From JAQGMO01 sp050954505 (GTDB taxonomy: Bacteria; Pseudomonadota; Gammaproteobacteria; Burkholderiales; Burkholderiaceae_D), in NCBI GenBank assembly GCA_050954505.1, contig JBPBPY010000400.1:1-11005 (forward strand): a DNA stretch of 11,005 nt, read 5' to 3'. The notes under the pieces were generated by a model that did no database searches, had not been told where the DNA came from, and saw nothing but the letters and a program-made list of their open reading frames with translations. The position numbers and the translations under genes were made by a program. Below are positions 1 to 6,148 of this stretch, piece by piece (the first letter of the stretch is position 1; each line of letters begins with the position of its first letter).

Positions 1-104
1 CATGGCCGCCATGGTACAGAGGTTTGCCGCCTTGGGGCAAGCCTGTGCAAAGCCTGCCAACGATATAGAATTGAAAGCCATTCTCGTCATGCAAGGAAAC
101 CCCC
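1..104. other. Left-edge stretch, coding status undetermined
   Basis: All this stretch must hold is the ribosome binding site of the gene that starts at 105. Several short frames are open to the window edge: one plus frame, and two minus frames, one beginning with ATG at 90. None has a convincing ribosome binding site or a recognisable product, so a neighbouring gene truncated by the window edge is possible but cannot be assigned to a strand. The plus frame of the next gene is closed by stops at 66-68 and 72-74, so that gene cannot extend left. Confidence 0.3.
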
Positions 105-752
105 GTGACTGCTCACCTGAAGATCGATTTTGTCTCCGACGTCTCCTGCCCATGGTGCGCAGTAGGCTTGAAATCGCTGGAAAATGCACTCGCGTGTCTG
201 GAAGGTGAAGTCGATGCCGAGGTGCATTTCCAGCCGTTCGAACTCAATCCTGCCATTGCGGCAGAAGGCGAAGATATCGGTGAACACCTGGCACGCAAAT
301 ATGGTTCGACTGCCGAACAGCGAGCGCAAAGCAGCGAGGCCATTCGGGAGCGCGGTGCACAGTTGGGATTTACCTTCAACCTCGACAAGCGCATGCGTAT
401 CTACAATACCTTCGACGCCCACCGCCTGCTGCATTGGGCCGAAAGGGAAGGGCGCCAGCGCGAACTCAAGCATGCGCTGTTGTCGGCTTATTTCACCAAT
501 GGCGAAAACCCGGCTTCGCATGCCTTGCTGACCAGGGTCGCTGTCGACGCCGGGCTGAATGGCCAACGCGCGGCCGAGATCCTGGCCACCGATGAATTTG
601 CCGATGCGGTACGCGAGCGGGAAGCGTTCTACCAGCAGCAGGGCATTCGCGCGGTACCGGCCATTATCATCAATGACCGCCATTTGATACAGGGTGGGCA
701 ACCGCCGGAAGTCTTCGAGCAAGCCTTGCGCCAGATCGCTGCACAAGGATAA
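105..752 (+). CDS. DsbA-family thiol oxidoreductase, FrnE-like
   Basis: This 215-residue protein belongs to the FrnE/2-hydroxychromene-2-carboxylate isomerase-like branch of the DsbA thioredoxin superfamily. It carries a CPWC active site at residues 15-18, in the typical context IDFVSDVSCPWC, and the family phrase FELNP near residue 45. The cis-proline loop is AVP, with Pro185, in GIRAVPAIIIN. There is no signal peptide, so it should act in the cytoplasm as a disulfide oxidoreductase or isomerase; its substrate is unknown. The length is normal for FrnE-like proteins. The start is GTG at 105 because AAGGA lies 7 nt upstream (93-97) and in-frame stops at 66-74 exclude a longer form. A 219-residue open frame on the opposite strand is a shadow. 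The family call is secure; the biological role is not. Confidence 0.9.
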   Translation: MTAHLKIDFVSDVSCPWCAVGLKSLENALACLEGEVDAEVHFQPFELNPAIAAEGEDIGEHLARKYGSTAEQRAQSSEAIRERGAQLGFTFNLDKRMRIYNTFDAHRLLHWAEREGRQRELKHALLSAYFTNGENPASHALLTRVAVDAGLNGQRAAEILATDEFADAVREREAFYQQQGIRAVPAIIINDRHLIQGGQPPEVFEQALRQIAAQG

Positions 753-827
753 CGCAGGGATAGACTACTACTACTGCTGCAAGCACGCAGCGAAGCGTCC
801 GTGCAACGGCCAGTCCGAGGAGACCTC

Positions 828-1040
828 ATGAATGCCATGTTCGAGAAAAAACGCAGCACCGTTGATCCAGCCGGCCCGATGCATGGCGCGGCAATCAAAA
901 CTGCTGGCAGGATGCGCTGCTGTGTGTCCATGTTCATGGCCATGGTGCTTGGTCTGCCCTTGATGGCATGTGAACGCGAGCAGGGCAATCCCTTGCCGCA
1001 GACACCGCCAAAGCCACGCGTGGTGGACCAGGGTCGTTAG
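828..1040 (+). CDS. Small putative lipoprotein
   Basis: This short protein (70 residues from ATG 828) contains a hydrophobic segment ending in a lipobox-like LMAC with Cys48, followed by a short charged, proline-rich tail (EREQGNPLPQTPP). That is the pattern of a minimal lipoprotein. Start 828 is preceded by GAGGAG at 817-822, 5 nt away, which is the best ribosome binding site here. However, it leaves about 30 residues before the hydrophobic segment, unusually long for a type II signal peptide. An internal ATG at 912 would give a conventional 42-residue lipoprotein precursor starting MRCCVSMFMAM, but its upstream AGG touches the start codon. It lies 75 nt after the FrnE-like gene on the same strand. 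No family is recognised; the function is unknown. Confidence 0.6.
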   Translation: MNAMFEKKRSTVDPAGPMHGAAIKTAGRMRCCVSMFMAMVLGLPLMACEREQGNPLPQTPPKPRVVDQGR

Positions 1041-1041
1041 G

Positions 1042-1055
1042 CAGGCTCGAGCCTG
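1042..1055. repeat. 14-bp perfect palindrome after the lipoprotein stop
   Basis: CAGGCTCGAGCCTG is a perfect palindrome starting 2 nt after the stop codon of the small lipoprotein gene. In RNA it could form only a stem with a tiny loop. It has no following T-run, so it is not a standard terminator. It could be a protein-binding dyad or a 3'-end stabilising element. Confidence 0.35.
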
Positions 1056-1165
1056 TGGAGCGGCCAATGTACTGCTGTGCGGGCAGTGCGCATAATGTCC
1101 AGAAAGCGCGCTCGATTGCGGCTCGGTGCTGCAGCGTTGGATACGTGCGAAGACGTTGACATGAC

Positions 1166-1191
1166 AACGCCGGCATCGCAATGCCGGCGTT
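1166..1191 (+). terminator. Hairpin, probable weak terminator
   Basis: AACGCCGGCAT at 1166-1176 pairs perfectly with ATGCCGGCGTT at 1181-1191 across the 4-nt loop CGCA, giving an 11-bp GC-rich stem. On the plus strand it leads into TTTGTTAG, a short, imperfect T-tract. It lies 125 nt after the small lipoprotein gene. On the minus strand it lies about 106 nt after the entericidin-like gene, so it could stop transcription from both sides. The stem is certain; the terminator role is inferred. Confidence 0.55.
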
Positions 1192-1224
1192 TGTTAGCAA
1201 GTCAAATGAATGCAGATTCATTCA

Positions 1225-1287
1225 AACCTGTTCGAACAGTTCAACCGATCCAGCCAGGCGGAACACTGCAGCCGGGCTGAACAGGTT
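1225..1287. repeat. Inverted repeats downstream of the entericidin-like gene
   Basis: CTGTTCGAACAG at 1228-1239 is a perfect 12-bp palindrome. The 9-mer AACCTGTTC at 1225-1233 also has an exact inverted copy, GAACAGGTT, at 1279-1287. The two pairings compete, so the RNA could fold in alternative ways. The block lies just after the stop of the minus-strand lipoprotein gene and so is in its 3' untranslated region. No poly-T run follows. The repeats are directly visible; the role is unknown. Confidence 0.4.
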
Positions 1288-1297
1288 GGACTGCAAT

Positions 1298-1444
1298 TTA
1301 CATCTTGCGCTGCGTGCTGCTTGCTGCATCCTGGACTTTTTCGCCGCCACGTTCGATATCCGTGCCCGCTCCCTTGATGGTGTTGCATGCGCTCAAACCA
1401 GCAGTGAATACCAGCATTCCCAAAACTGCGACGATTTTTTTCAT
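1298..1444 (-). CDS. Entericidin A/B family lipoprotein
   Basis: This 48-residue lipoprotein precursor begins MKKIVAVLGMLVFTAGLSAC, a textbook type II signal peptide with lipobox LSAC and lipidated Cys20. The mature part carries NTIKGAGTDIERGGEKVQDA, which matches the entericidin family pattern (NTxxGxGxDIxxGGxxIxxAA). In Escherichia coli the ecnA/ecnB pair is described as a lipoprotein antidote/toxin module linked to osmotic and stationary-phase stress; single family members are widespread in proteobacteria and of uncertain function. AGGAA lies about 8 nt before the ATG. No second entericidin gene is visible beside it, so a toxin/antitoxin pair is not supported. It lies 129 nt downstream of the large 815-residue gene on the same strand and probably has its own promoter. 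Confidence 0.9.
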   Translation of the reverse strand: MKKIVAVLGMLVFTAGLSACNTIKGAGTDIERGGEKVQDAASSTQRKM

Positions 1445-1485
1445 GATTTTTTCCTAATTGATCAACAAGACAAGTAATGGATTGG

Positions 1486-1514
1486 ATTTAATCATGAAAG
1501 ATTTTTATGAACAA
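1486..1514 (-). promoter_or_regulatory. Possible promoter of the entericidin-like gene
   Basis: On the minus strand, TTGTTC (1514-1509) and TTAAAT (1491-1486) are separated by 17 nt in an AT-rich stretch about 40-70 nt before the ATG. Both boxes match the sigma-70 consensus only partly, so this is a weak prediction. The local AT-richness compared with the flanking genes adds some support. Confidence 0.3.
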
Positions 1515-1573
1515 GCGATGTTGTGGCGAATGGATCATGCAAGGGCGTTGCCAGTAACGATCTTAGACGCAGA

Positions 1574-4021
1574 TCAATCTTTCACTTGAAGCGCAAAGGT
1601 TTCCGCGTGCAGTTTGCTGATCAATTCAATCACCCGGGTTTCCTGCGGATCGAGGTCGACAGTGGTGCCCACCGGTTGAAGATCATCGGCCACCGGCCGG
1701 CGGTCATCGAAAAAGGCCAGTGCCGGTCCCAGGCACATGCGCTGAACCAATGCAAAGGGGTGGCTGCCGGCTTGCCGGGACAGGATGTCGCCGATTCCAT
1801 CGCGCACCGCCAGCGGCAACCGGTCGAAGGCAATCCAGGTCTTGAATCCATCGATCCACCTGTCCACCTTGATCTGTACCGATTCCTTTTCCAGATACTG
1901 TGCCCGCGACTCATCCGAGTGGCGGGAAAACAAATCGCTGCGCTGGGCGGCAGAGAGCATCAGCATGTCGGTGCTGTTGGTCAGCACCTCGGTCAATTTC
2001 CTCGACGCTGCCAAGCTTTCAAGTTCAATGCGCTCGATCAAATGATGCGCCAGGTCTTCATACAGTTCATGATCGATGCTTTTGCGTGGGAATGGGTTGG
2101 TATTCGCTTTAAGCAGGGGCAGTATGGCGCCAACATACAACAGCTTGTAGACCAGCGCCGCACGCAGTGCATGAATCTCGGCGACGGTCCCGGCCTGTTG
2201 TTCGAGAATCAAGGCGCAATATTGCATGTCGATGGTCATCAATGCTGTCCACACCGACTTGGGCACCAGGTCAGACGGTTTCTGGTCGGGCCCGATTTTT
2301 GGCTCGCGCTGGCAGCGGCCTGACACATTGGCAAGCAATTCCAATGCATCAAAACGGTAGCGAATGGATTCATGGCGTTTGAAGGAGGGAAGGGTCGTGT
2401 ACGACTTGCTGTGTATCCCTCTTGGCGCACTGATCACTGCCATGCCGATCTGACGCGAAAACAGGCCCGCCATGCGGTACTGGAATTCTTCCATCAGCGG
2501 CATGGCTGCCATTTCGGCACGCAGTGACGCCTGGATTGCCTCGAACGCTGCATCATGCTGTTGCTGATGCCATTGCAGGCGCTGCTCTTGCAATGGCATG
2601 TCCGCATGCGAGGTCTCGCTGCGAAAGGCAGCCAGTACACTGACGAGGCGGGTGCCCAGCGCGCCGATGTTGCGTACATTGGTCGGCGTGCGCGGCGTCA
2701 GCAATGCGTCGTGCAACGCCGGCTCGTTTGCCACCCGCACCGATGGCAGCGCGTAGTACAGCCTGGCCTGTTCAGGTGTCATCAGCGCGTCACCCGGACA
2801 ATGGACAGGCGTCTCCACATTTGTCGTGGCGGTCTTGCCGCGTTCCCTCGAGTTGCTGCGCCGCCGTTTGTCCCTGGCCGGTTTGGCAGCCTTGGTGCCG
2901 ACCTTGAGTCCGGCCTTGATTCCCGCCTTGATGCCGGCCCTGAAGCCGGAAGGGGCAGGGCGCGCATGCAGCACTGGCTCTTCGAGCAGGAATTCGGCAA
3001 TGCTCAACTCGCGCAGGTTTTCCTGCTGCCAGACATGGTCGATGTACAAGCGAAAACGCTCGGTGATGCGTATCGGTTCACCGCTTCGGCGGTCAGCCTT
3101 GAGGCATAGCTCGGCAACGATTTCACGGTTGTGTTCGGGCCATGGCAAGTCGGTGTCGTAGAGGCTGAGCGGGGTAAAATTTTCCAGTCTGCCGGTTGTC
3201 AACTCGAGCGGGACATGCTCCACGAAAGTGGCTGGTACCGGTTCGCTGCCGTCCAGGGTTTTCGGAATGCGGTGCAGCGAACGCGAGCGCGGCATCTCGG
3301 GCGTTTGCCCCTGGTCTTCGAAGGGATTGGGGCGCTTGACCGGTTCGACACTGCGCCGGCGCGCCGACTTTTGCTGCACCCGGCTGCTGCGCTGGCCGGT
3401 ATCGGCGCGGTCGCGCGGTGCCCGTGGGCGACGGGTTGCATGCACCGCTGTCGAGTCTTGATCTCCAGGCAGCGTCAGATCGTCGCCGGCCGGCATCTGC
3501 AAGCGCCGCGGCTGGTCATCAATGAGTGAAAACTCCACTTTTGCCGGCTGGCGGCCCTGCATCGAAAAGACTGGCGCGCGCCAGCCGGGATTGCGCTGGC
3601 GTTGCGCTGCAATCGATTCCAGCGCGCGCAGATATTCGGGCGAAATCGGACTCGCAGGGGTTACAGCGCCAGACGGGCTTGTCGGCGCAGAGACGCTGCT
3701 GCGCGCGGTGGTGTCGGCCAAGGCACTCTCCGGCATCCCGCCACGACGCTGCATATCGGCATTGGCCTTGGCATTGGCACCATGGGCGGCCGGTTTGCGT
3801 TGCGCTTTTTTGTTCGACGAACGCATGGAGTCGTCGGCGCTGCGGCGCCTGCCGGTATGCAGGCGCGGTTCCAGGCTGCGTTTTTTCGGCGCTTCTTCCA
3901 GGCCGGCAGCCGGTGCACGCGTTCGGGCCGGATGGCTTGCGCTACCCAGCGTGGACGCCTTCGCAATGACGGTGTCCCCCATGGTCCGTTGCTGCTTGCC
4001 CCGCCCAGTTGCTTCTGCCAT
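1574..4021 (-). CDS. Large modular protein of unknown function
   Basis: I do not recognise this 815-residue protein. Its start is set at ATG 4021, preceded by GAGAGGA with 6 nt spacing; the frame is open up to 4189, but the extra 56 residues have no better start signal. Residues 1 to about 270 are rich in Arg, Ser, Ala, Pro and Lys and look disordered. A short region at about 270-350 (with VPLELTTGRLENF and RITERFRLYIDHVWQQENL) looks folded. Residues 358-378 hold five GxKA-like repeats, followed by the basic patch RDKRRRSNSRERGK (383-396). From about 414 to the end it is mainly helical and evenly composed, with conserved-looking stretches such as YRMAGLFSRQIGMAVISAPR. No signal peptide or membrane segment is visible. 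A disordered basic N-terminus before a helical domain is seen in some secreted effectors and in nucleic-acid-binding proteins, but no catalytic motif supports either. Codon use and GC content resemble the neighbours. Confidence 0.8.
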   Translation of the reverse strand: MAEATGRGKQQRTMGDTVIAKASTLGSASHPARTRAPAAGLEEAPKKRSLEPRLHTGRRRSADDSMRSSNKKAQRKPAAHGANAKANADMQRRGGMPESALADTTARSSVSAPTSPSGAVTPASPISPEYLRALESIAAQRQRNPGWRAPVFSMQGRQPAKVEFSLIDDQPRRLQMPAGDDLTLPGDQDSTAVHATRRPRAPRDRADTGQRSSRVQQKSARRRSVEPVKRPNPFEDQGQTPEMPRSRSLHRIPKTLDGSEPVPATFVEHVPLELTTGRLENFTPLSLYDTDLPWPEHNREIVAELCLKADRRSGEPIRITERFRLYIDHVWQQENLRELSIAEFLLEEPVLHARPAPSGFRAGIKAGIKAGLKVGTKAAKPARDKRRRSNSRERGKTATTNVETPVHCPGDALMTPEQARLYYALPSVRVANEPALHDALLTPRTPTNVRNIGALGTRLVSVLAAFRSETSHADMPLQEQRLQWHQQQHDAAFEAIQASLRAEMAAMPLMEEFQYRMAGLFSRQIGMAVISAPRGIHSKSYTTLPSFKRHESIRYRFDALELLANVSGRCQREPKIGPDQKPSDLVPKSVWTALMTIDMQYCALILEQQAGTVAEIHALRAALVYKLLYVGAILPLLKANTNPFPRKSIDHELYEDLAHHLIERIELESLAASRKLTEVLTNSTDMLMLSAAQRSDLFSRHSDESRAQYLEKESVQIKVDRWIDGFKTWIAFDRLPLAVRDGIGDILSRQAGSHPFALVQRMCLGPALAFFDDRRPVADDLQPVGTTVDLDPQETRVIELISKLHAETFALQVKD
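2889..2948 (-). repeat. Five 12-bp imperfect in-frame tandem repeats
   Basis: Five consecutive 12-bp units, reading GCCTTGATGCCG or close variants on the plus strand, encode GFRA-GIKA-GIKA-GLKV-GTKA in the 815-residue protein. They form a short Lys/Ala/Gly linker just before a basic cluster. The units differ at a few positions. Unit number may vary between strains because the length change stays in frame. Confidence 0.75.
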
Positions 4022-4161
4022 CGCGCGTCCTCTCACCGTGTTATTGAAATCATGCGACGACAGGACAGGCTGCGAATCGCAGGGCCGGTGTGCACGCATT
4101 GCCGGTCGTTGAGTAACGCAGATGGTCCTGGCGTTCCCTGGAAATGGCAAGAACGGTCTGA

Positions 4162-4189
4162 ATTGAACCAGGAATTTGAGAGGGGTCAA
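4162..4189 (-). promoter_or_regulatory. Possible promoter of the 815-residue gene
   Basis: On the minus strand, TTGACC (4189-4184) and TTCAAT (4167-4162) are separated by 16 nt. This would give a 5' untranslated leader of about 130 nt before ATG 4021. The -35 box matches the consensus well; the -10 box is only fair. Confidence 0.3.
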
Positions 4190-4233
4190 GCTTCACGCCA
4201 TCGCATTGCAGGCGATGGGGATGAGGGGGGAAA

Positions 4234-4265
4234 CTGGCGTGCTGGCGTGCTGGCGTGCTAGCGTG
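4234..4265. repeat. 8-bp tandem repeat, four units
   Basis: CTGGCGTG is repeated head to tail at 4234-4241, 4242-4249 and 4250-4257, then once with a single change (CTAGCGTG, 4258-4265), followed by a partial CTGGACTG. The array sits in the gap between the YqjK-like gene and the large 815-residue gene, upstream of the latter's candidate promoter. Because 8 is not a multiple of 3 and the tract is intergenic, copy-number changes would alter spacing, not a protein. The last unit also begins a 7-bp hairpin (CGTGCTG 4262-4268 with CAGCACG 4274-4280). Confidence 0.8.
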
Positions 4266-4296
4266 CTGGACTGCAGCACGGAAAGGCCGGGTGGCG

Positions 4297-4328
4297 CTGC
4301 CCCTGCATGGTTCACGAAGCAGGGGCAG
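4297..4328 (-). terminator. Hairpin after the YqjK-like gene, possible terminator
   Basis: CTGCCCCTGC at 4297-4306 pairs perfectly with GCAGGGGCAG at 4319-4328 over a 12-nt loop. It begins 8 nt beyond the stop codon (4337) of the last gene of the yqjD-like cluster. No T-run follows, so it is either a 3'-end stabilising stem or a weak, factor-assisted terminator. The second hairpin at 4262-4280 lies just beyond it. Confidence 0.45.
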
Positions 4329-4336
4329 GCTCGCGT

Positions 4337-4930
4337 TCAGCGGATCTTCTGGCGTGGCAGTGGTGGCGCCGACGTCTGCCTGCGGGCATAGCCCACCGCG
4401 GCATTGAACAACTTGCCCGCCAGTTTCCACTTCATTGGATCTCTCAGCATCATCGTCACCACCGAGGCCGCCAGCGTCATGCCGGCGGTCGCCAGCGCGC
4501 TGGTTTTGGCCTTGGCATTGACGCTGGTGGCAGGATCGGCCTGCTGGACCAGGCGGGTGGATTTCAATGCTTCATAGCGTGGGCGCAGGATGTCGGCAAT
4601 ACGCTGCCTGGCACTGCGCAAATCGTTTTTCAGGCGCTGGGCTGGCGTCGCACTCGCACGCTGGTCATACAGCCGCTTGGCCAGCACTGCAGCGCTTGCC
4701 ACTGCGAGTACCGCTGTAATGGTGACAGCCGGGTGGGCGGTAGCGCTCTGCAGGCCCTGGCGCACACCGTCCTTGACATTCTCGAGTACAGGGCTGCCGG
4801 GACCCTGGCGCGCCTTGATGCGCTGCGCGGTTTCATTGGCCAGCAATTTGCGCCGGTATTCGGCCCGGCTGGCATGAATGCGGTCGAGGATTTCGCGACG
4901 TTCCTGTTCCAGTGTAGGGGCATGTTTCAT
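4337..4930 (-). CDS. YqjK-like membrane protein, third gene of the yqjD cluster
   Basis: This 197-residue protein starts with a charged helical segment, EQERREILDRIHASRAEYRR (8-27), resembling the short YqjK-like family found next to yqjE. It then has a hydrophobic helix at about 67-84, a charged central helical region (85-130) and a second hydrophobic segment at about 145-162 before a basic tail. It is longer than E. coli YqjK (about 100 residues), and only the N-terminus invites that comparison. ATG 4930 has AAGGA 6-7 nt upstream and overlaps the stop of the YqjE-like gene as ATGA, which points to translational coupling. An in-frame extension to 5098 would lie inside the YqjE-like gene and is rejected. 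Its role is unknown; a membrane-associated partner of YqjD/YqjE is inferred from position. Confidence 0.75.
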   Translation of the reverse strand: MKHAPTLEQERREILDRIHASRAEYRRKLLANETAQRIKARQGPGSPVLENVKDGVRQGLQSATAHPAVTITAVLAVASAAVLAKRLYDQRASATPAQRLKNDLRSARQRIADILRPRYEALKSTRLVQQADPATSVNAKAKTSALATAGMTLAASVVTMMLRDPMKWKLAGKLFNAAVGYARRQTSAPPLPRQKIR

Positions 4931-5295
4931 AAGGTTTCCTTGACCATGTCGACATCGCGTTTGAGTTCCGCGCTGATCAATCCGACCACGGAACCCTTGA
5001 AGCGATGGGTGCTGCTGATGTACAAACCCACGCCTGCCAGAATCAGATAGAGCGCAACGACGCCCCAGGCAGCCGCCAGGCGGTATTCGGTTTCCCAAAA
5101 GCTGACGATGATCGCCATGCCGATGAAGAAAATCGCCAGCATGGCAAAAAATGCGGCAATCAGGTAACCGGCAGCCTGGATTGCCAGGCCGCGTCCCTGC
5201 ATTTTCAACTCGATACGTAGTAACTGCAGGTAATCGTCAAACCTGGCCAAGGTCAGGATGGCGATCTGCTTGGTTTTTTCAAGCGTTTCAAACAC
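4927..5295 (-). CDS. yqjE: YqjE-like membrane protein (phage-holin superfamily fold)
   Basis: This 122-residue protein has an amphipathic N-terminus (LARFDDYLQLLRIELKMQGR), two hydrophobic helices at about 38-66 and 74-95, and the C-terminal tail SAELKRDVDMVKETL typical of the YqjE family. The family is annotated as phage-holin-like, but YqjE proteins are chromosomal inner-membrane proteins encoded next to yqjD and are not lysis proteins. The start is GTG 5295, with GGAG 6 nt upstream. The stop overlaps the ATG of the next gene by ATGA. It is the middle gene of the cluster, 150 nt after the yqjD-like gene, a gap that contains a strong hairpin. Stress- or stationary-phase-related expression is known for the E. 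coli homologues and is only inferred here. Confidence 0.85.
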   Translation of the reverse strand: MFETLEKTKQIAILTLARFDDYLQLLRIELKMQGRGLAIQAAGYLIAAFFAMLAIFFIGMAIIVSFWETEYRLAAAWGVVALYLILAGVGLYISSTHRFKGSVVGLISAELKRDVDMVKETL

Positions 5296-5339
5296 GGGTT
5301 GCTCCAGGCGGCAGGTTGGTAGGCATTGCTAGAATGGAT

Positions 5340-5364
5340 TGCCGGCCGGCTTGATTGGCCGGCA
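5340..5364 (-). other. Intercistronic hairpin between the yqjD-like and yqjE-like genes
   Basis: TGCCGGCC (5340-5347) and GGCCGGCA (5357-5364) form a perfect 8-bp GC stem over a 9-nt loop, in the 150-nt gap between the two genes. No T-run follows in the direction of transcription. It may stabilise the upstream message or reduce read-through, giving more YqjD than YqjE. Confidence 0.5.
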
Positions 5365-5445
5365 CGGTAAACACAGAGGTCGAGCCCGTGATGGAATACA
5401 AATCCGCTCCACGACGAGCGCGGCGACAAAGCTCGACGGCCAGGC

Positions 5446-5874
5446 TCAACGACGCATGATGGCGCCGACCAGCAGGCCAACGCCGGCTGCGAGCGCAACC
5501 GATTGCAGCGGCTTTTCCTTGACATAGTCGGTGGTGCATTCGACACCGTCATTGAACTGCTTGCTGGCCTGGGCAGCCAGTCCCTTGGCAGCGTAACGCA
5601 TCGAGCCGAACTTGATCATCAGCTGGTCACGGGCATCCTTGAATTCGCGGTCCGTCAGCGTTGCGGCCTTGCCCAGCAAGGCGTCGAGATCGGCCTTCAG
5701 GTTGCCGAGTTCCTCGCGCAGGGTGGCGGTCGATGGCTCGCCATCCTGGTCATCCTGGTTATTCTGGTTATTCTGATTGTTGTCGGTGTTGACGTGGGGT
5801 TCGTCATAGACGCCTTTTTCATCATCGCTACCGATACTGGTTCCTGCAGACATGCTGGATGAGGTTGTATTCAC
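5446..5874 (-). CDS. yqjD: YqjD/ElaB family (DUF883) membrane-anchored protein
   Basis: This 142-residue protein has the DUF883 layout: an acidic, low-complexity N-terminus (1-50), a helical region (about 51-112) and a C-terminal membrane anchor. The ending DYVKEKPLQSVALAAGVGLL, followed by VGAIMRR, is the family signature. E. coli YqjD and ElaB are inner-membrane proteins that bind 100S/70S ribosomes in stationary phase; whether this one does so is inference. The start is GTG 5874, preceded by AAGGAG (5886-5881) with 6 nt spacing. ATG 5853 would drop seven residues but lacks such a site. The N-terminus contains an NNQ repeat encoded by 9-bp units. It is the first gene of a three-gene minus-strand cluster. 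Confidence 0.88.
   Translation of the reverse strand: MNTTSSSMSAGTSIGSDDEKGVYDEPHVNTDNNQNNQNNQDDQDGEPSTATLREELGNLKADLDALLGKAATLTDREFKDARDQLMIKFGSMRYAAKGLAAQASKQFNDGVECTTDYVKEKPLQSVALAAGVGLLVGAIMRR
5743..5778 (-). repeat. Four 9-bp imperfect repeats encoding NNQ-type triplets
   Basis: Four successive 9-bp units, from ATCCTGGTC to ATTCTGATT on the plus strand, encode the NNQ-NNQ-NNQ-DDQ tract in the disordered N-terminus of the YqjD-like protein. Copy changes would keep the frame. Confidence 0.7.
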
Positions 5875-6148
5875 AGGCTTCTCCTTATGGTGGGACGTGG
5901 GGGCGAACTGCAGACTGATGGCAGCAACCGGGCTGGCTGCCAGACTTTGTTTCGTACTTGCCTATTATGAAAATACCATGCATGGCCATGTTGCGCTGGC
6001 GCAGAGAACCGTCGTTGCCTTGGCAAATTGTTCCTTCTGGTTCTGTGCTCACGCACCATGACATTCACAATGCGTCTTCGAGTGTCCGGCAGCAGGTAAA
6101 ATCTGTATGTAATTGTAATATCGCAACTATCCGTCTACCGTCGGCGTA
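5875..6148. other. Intergenic region upstream of the yqjD-like gene
   Basis: No intact gene is seen. The small open frames on both strands (for example 5852-6061 and 5871-6068) lack ribosome binding sites and family features. CATAAT on the minus strand, near 5965, could be a -10 box for the yqjD-like gene, but no good -35 box lies 16-18 nt away. Two overlapping palindromes, CCATGCATGG (5976-5985) and CATGGCCATG (5981-5990), sit right beside it and could be an operator. Confidence 0.4.

Noticed and set aside
87..746. 219-residue open frame on the minus strand
   Set aside because: It lies opposite the FrnE-like gene, which has the CPWC active site, a cis-Pro loop and a ribosome binding site; the minus frame shows no family features.
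1228..1239. CTGTTCGAACAG palindrome as a LexA/SOS box
   Set aside because: The spacing is wrong: the proteobacterial LexA box is 16 bp (CTGT-N8-ACAG), and the site lies downstream of genes rather than in a promoter.
1523..2323. 266-residue plus-strand open frame
   Set aside because: It is antisense to the C-terminal half of the 815-residue protein, and its translation is rich in His, Gln and Arg without domain-like patterning.
4234..4280. CRISPR-like array
   Set aside because: The units are only 8 bp, contiguous and without spacers.
4022..4336. hrpII-type box for type III effector regulation upstream of the 815-residue gene
   Set aside because: I looked for TTCG-N16-TTCG on the coding strand and found no pair at that spacing, so an effector call gets no promoter support.
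4927..5295. Prophage holin
   Set aside because: The holin-like label comes from the YqjE family name; the yqjD-like neighbour and the absence of phage genes argue for an ordinary envelope gene.
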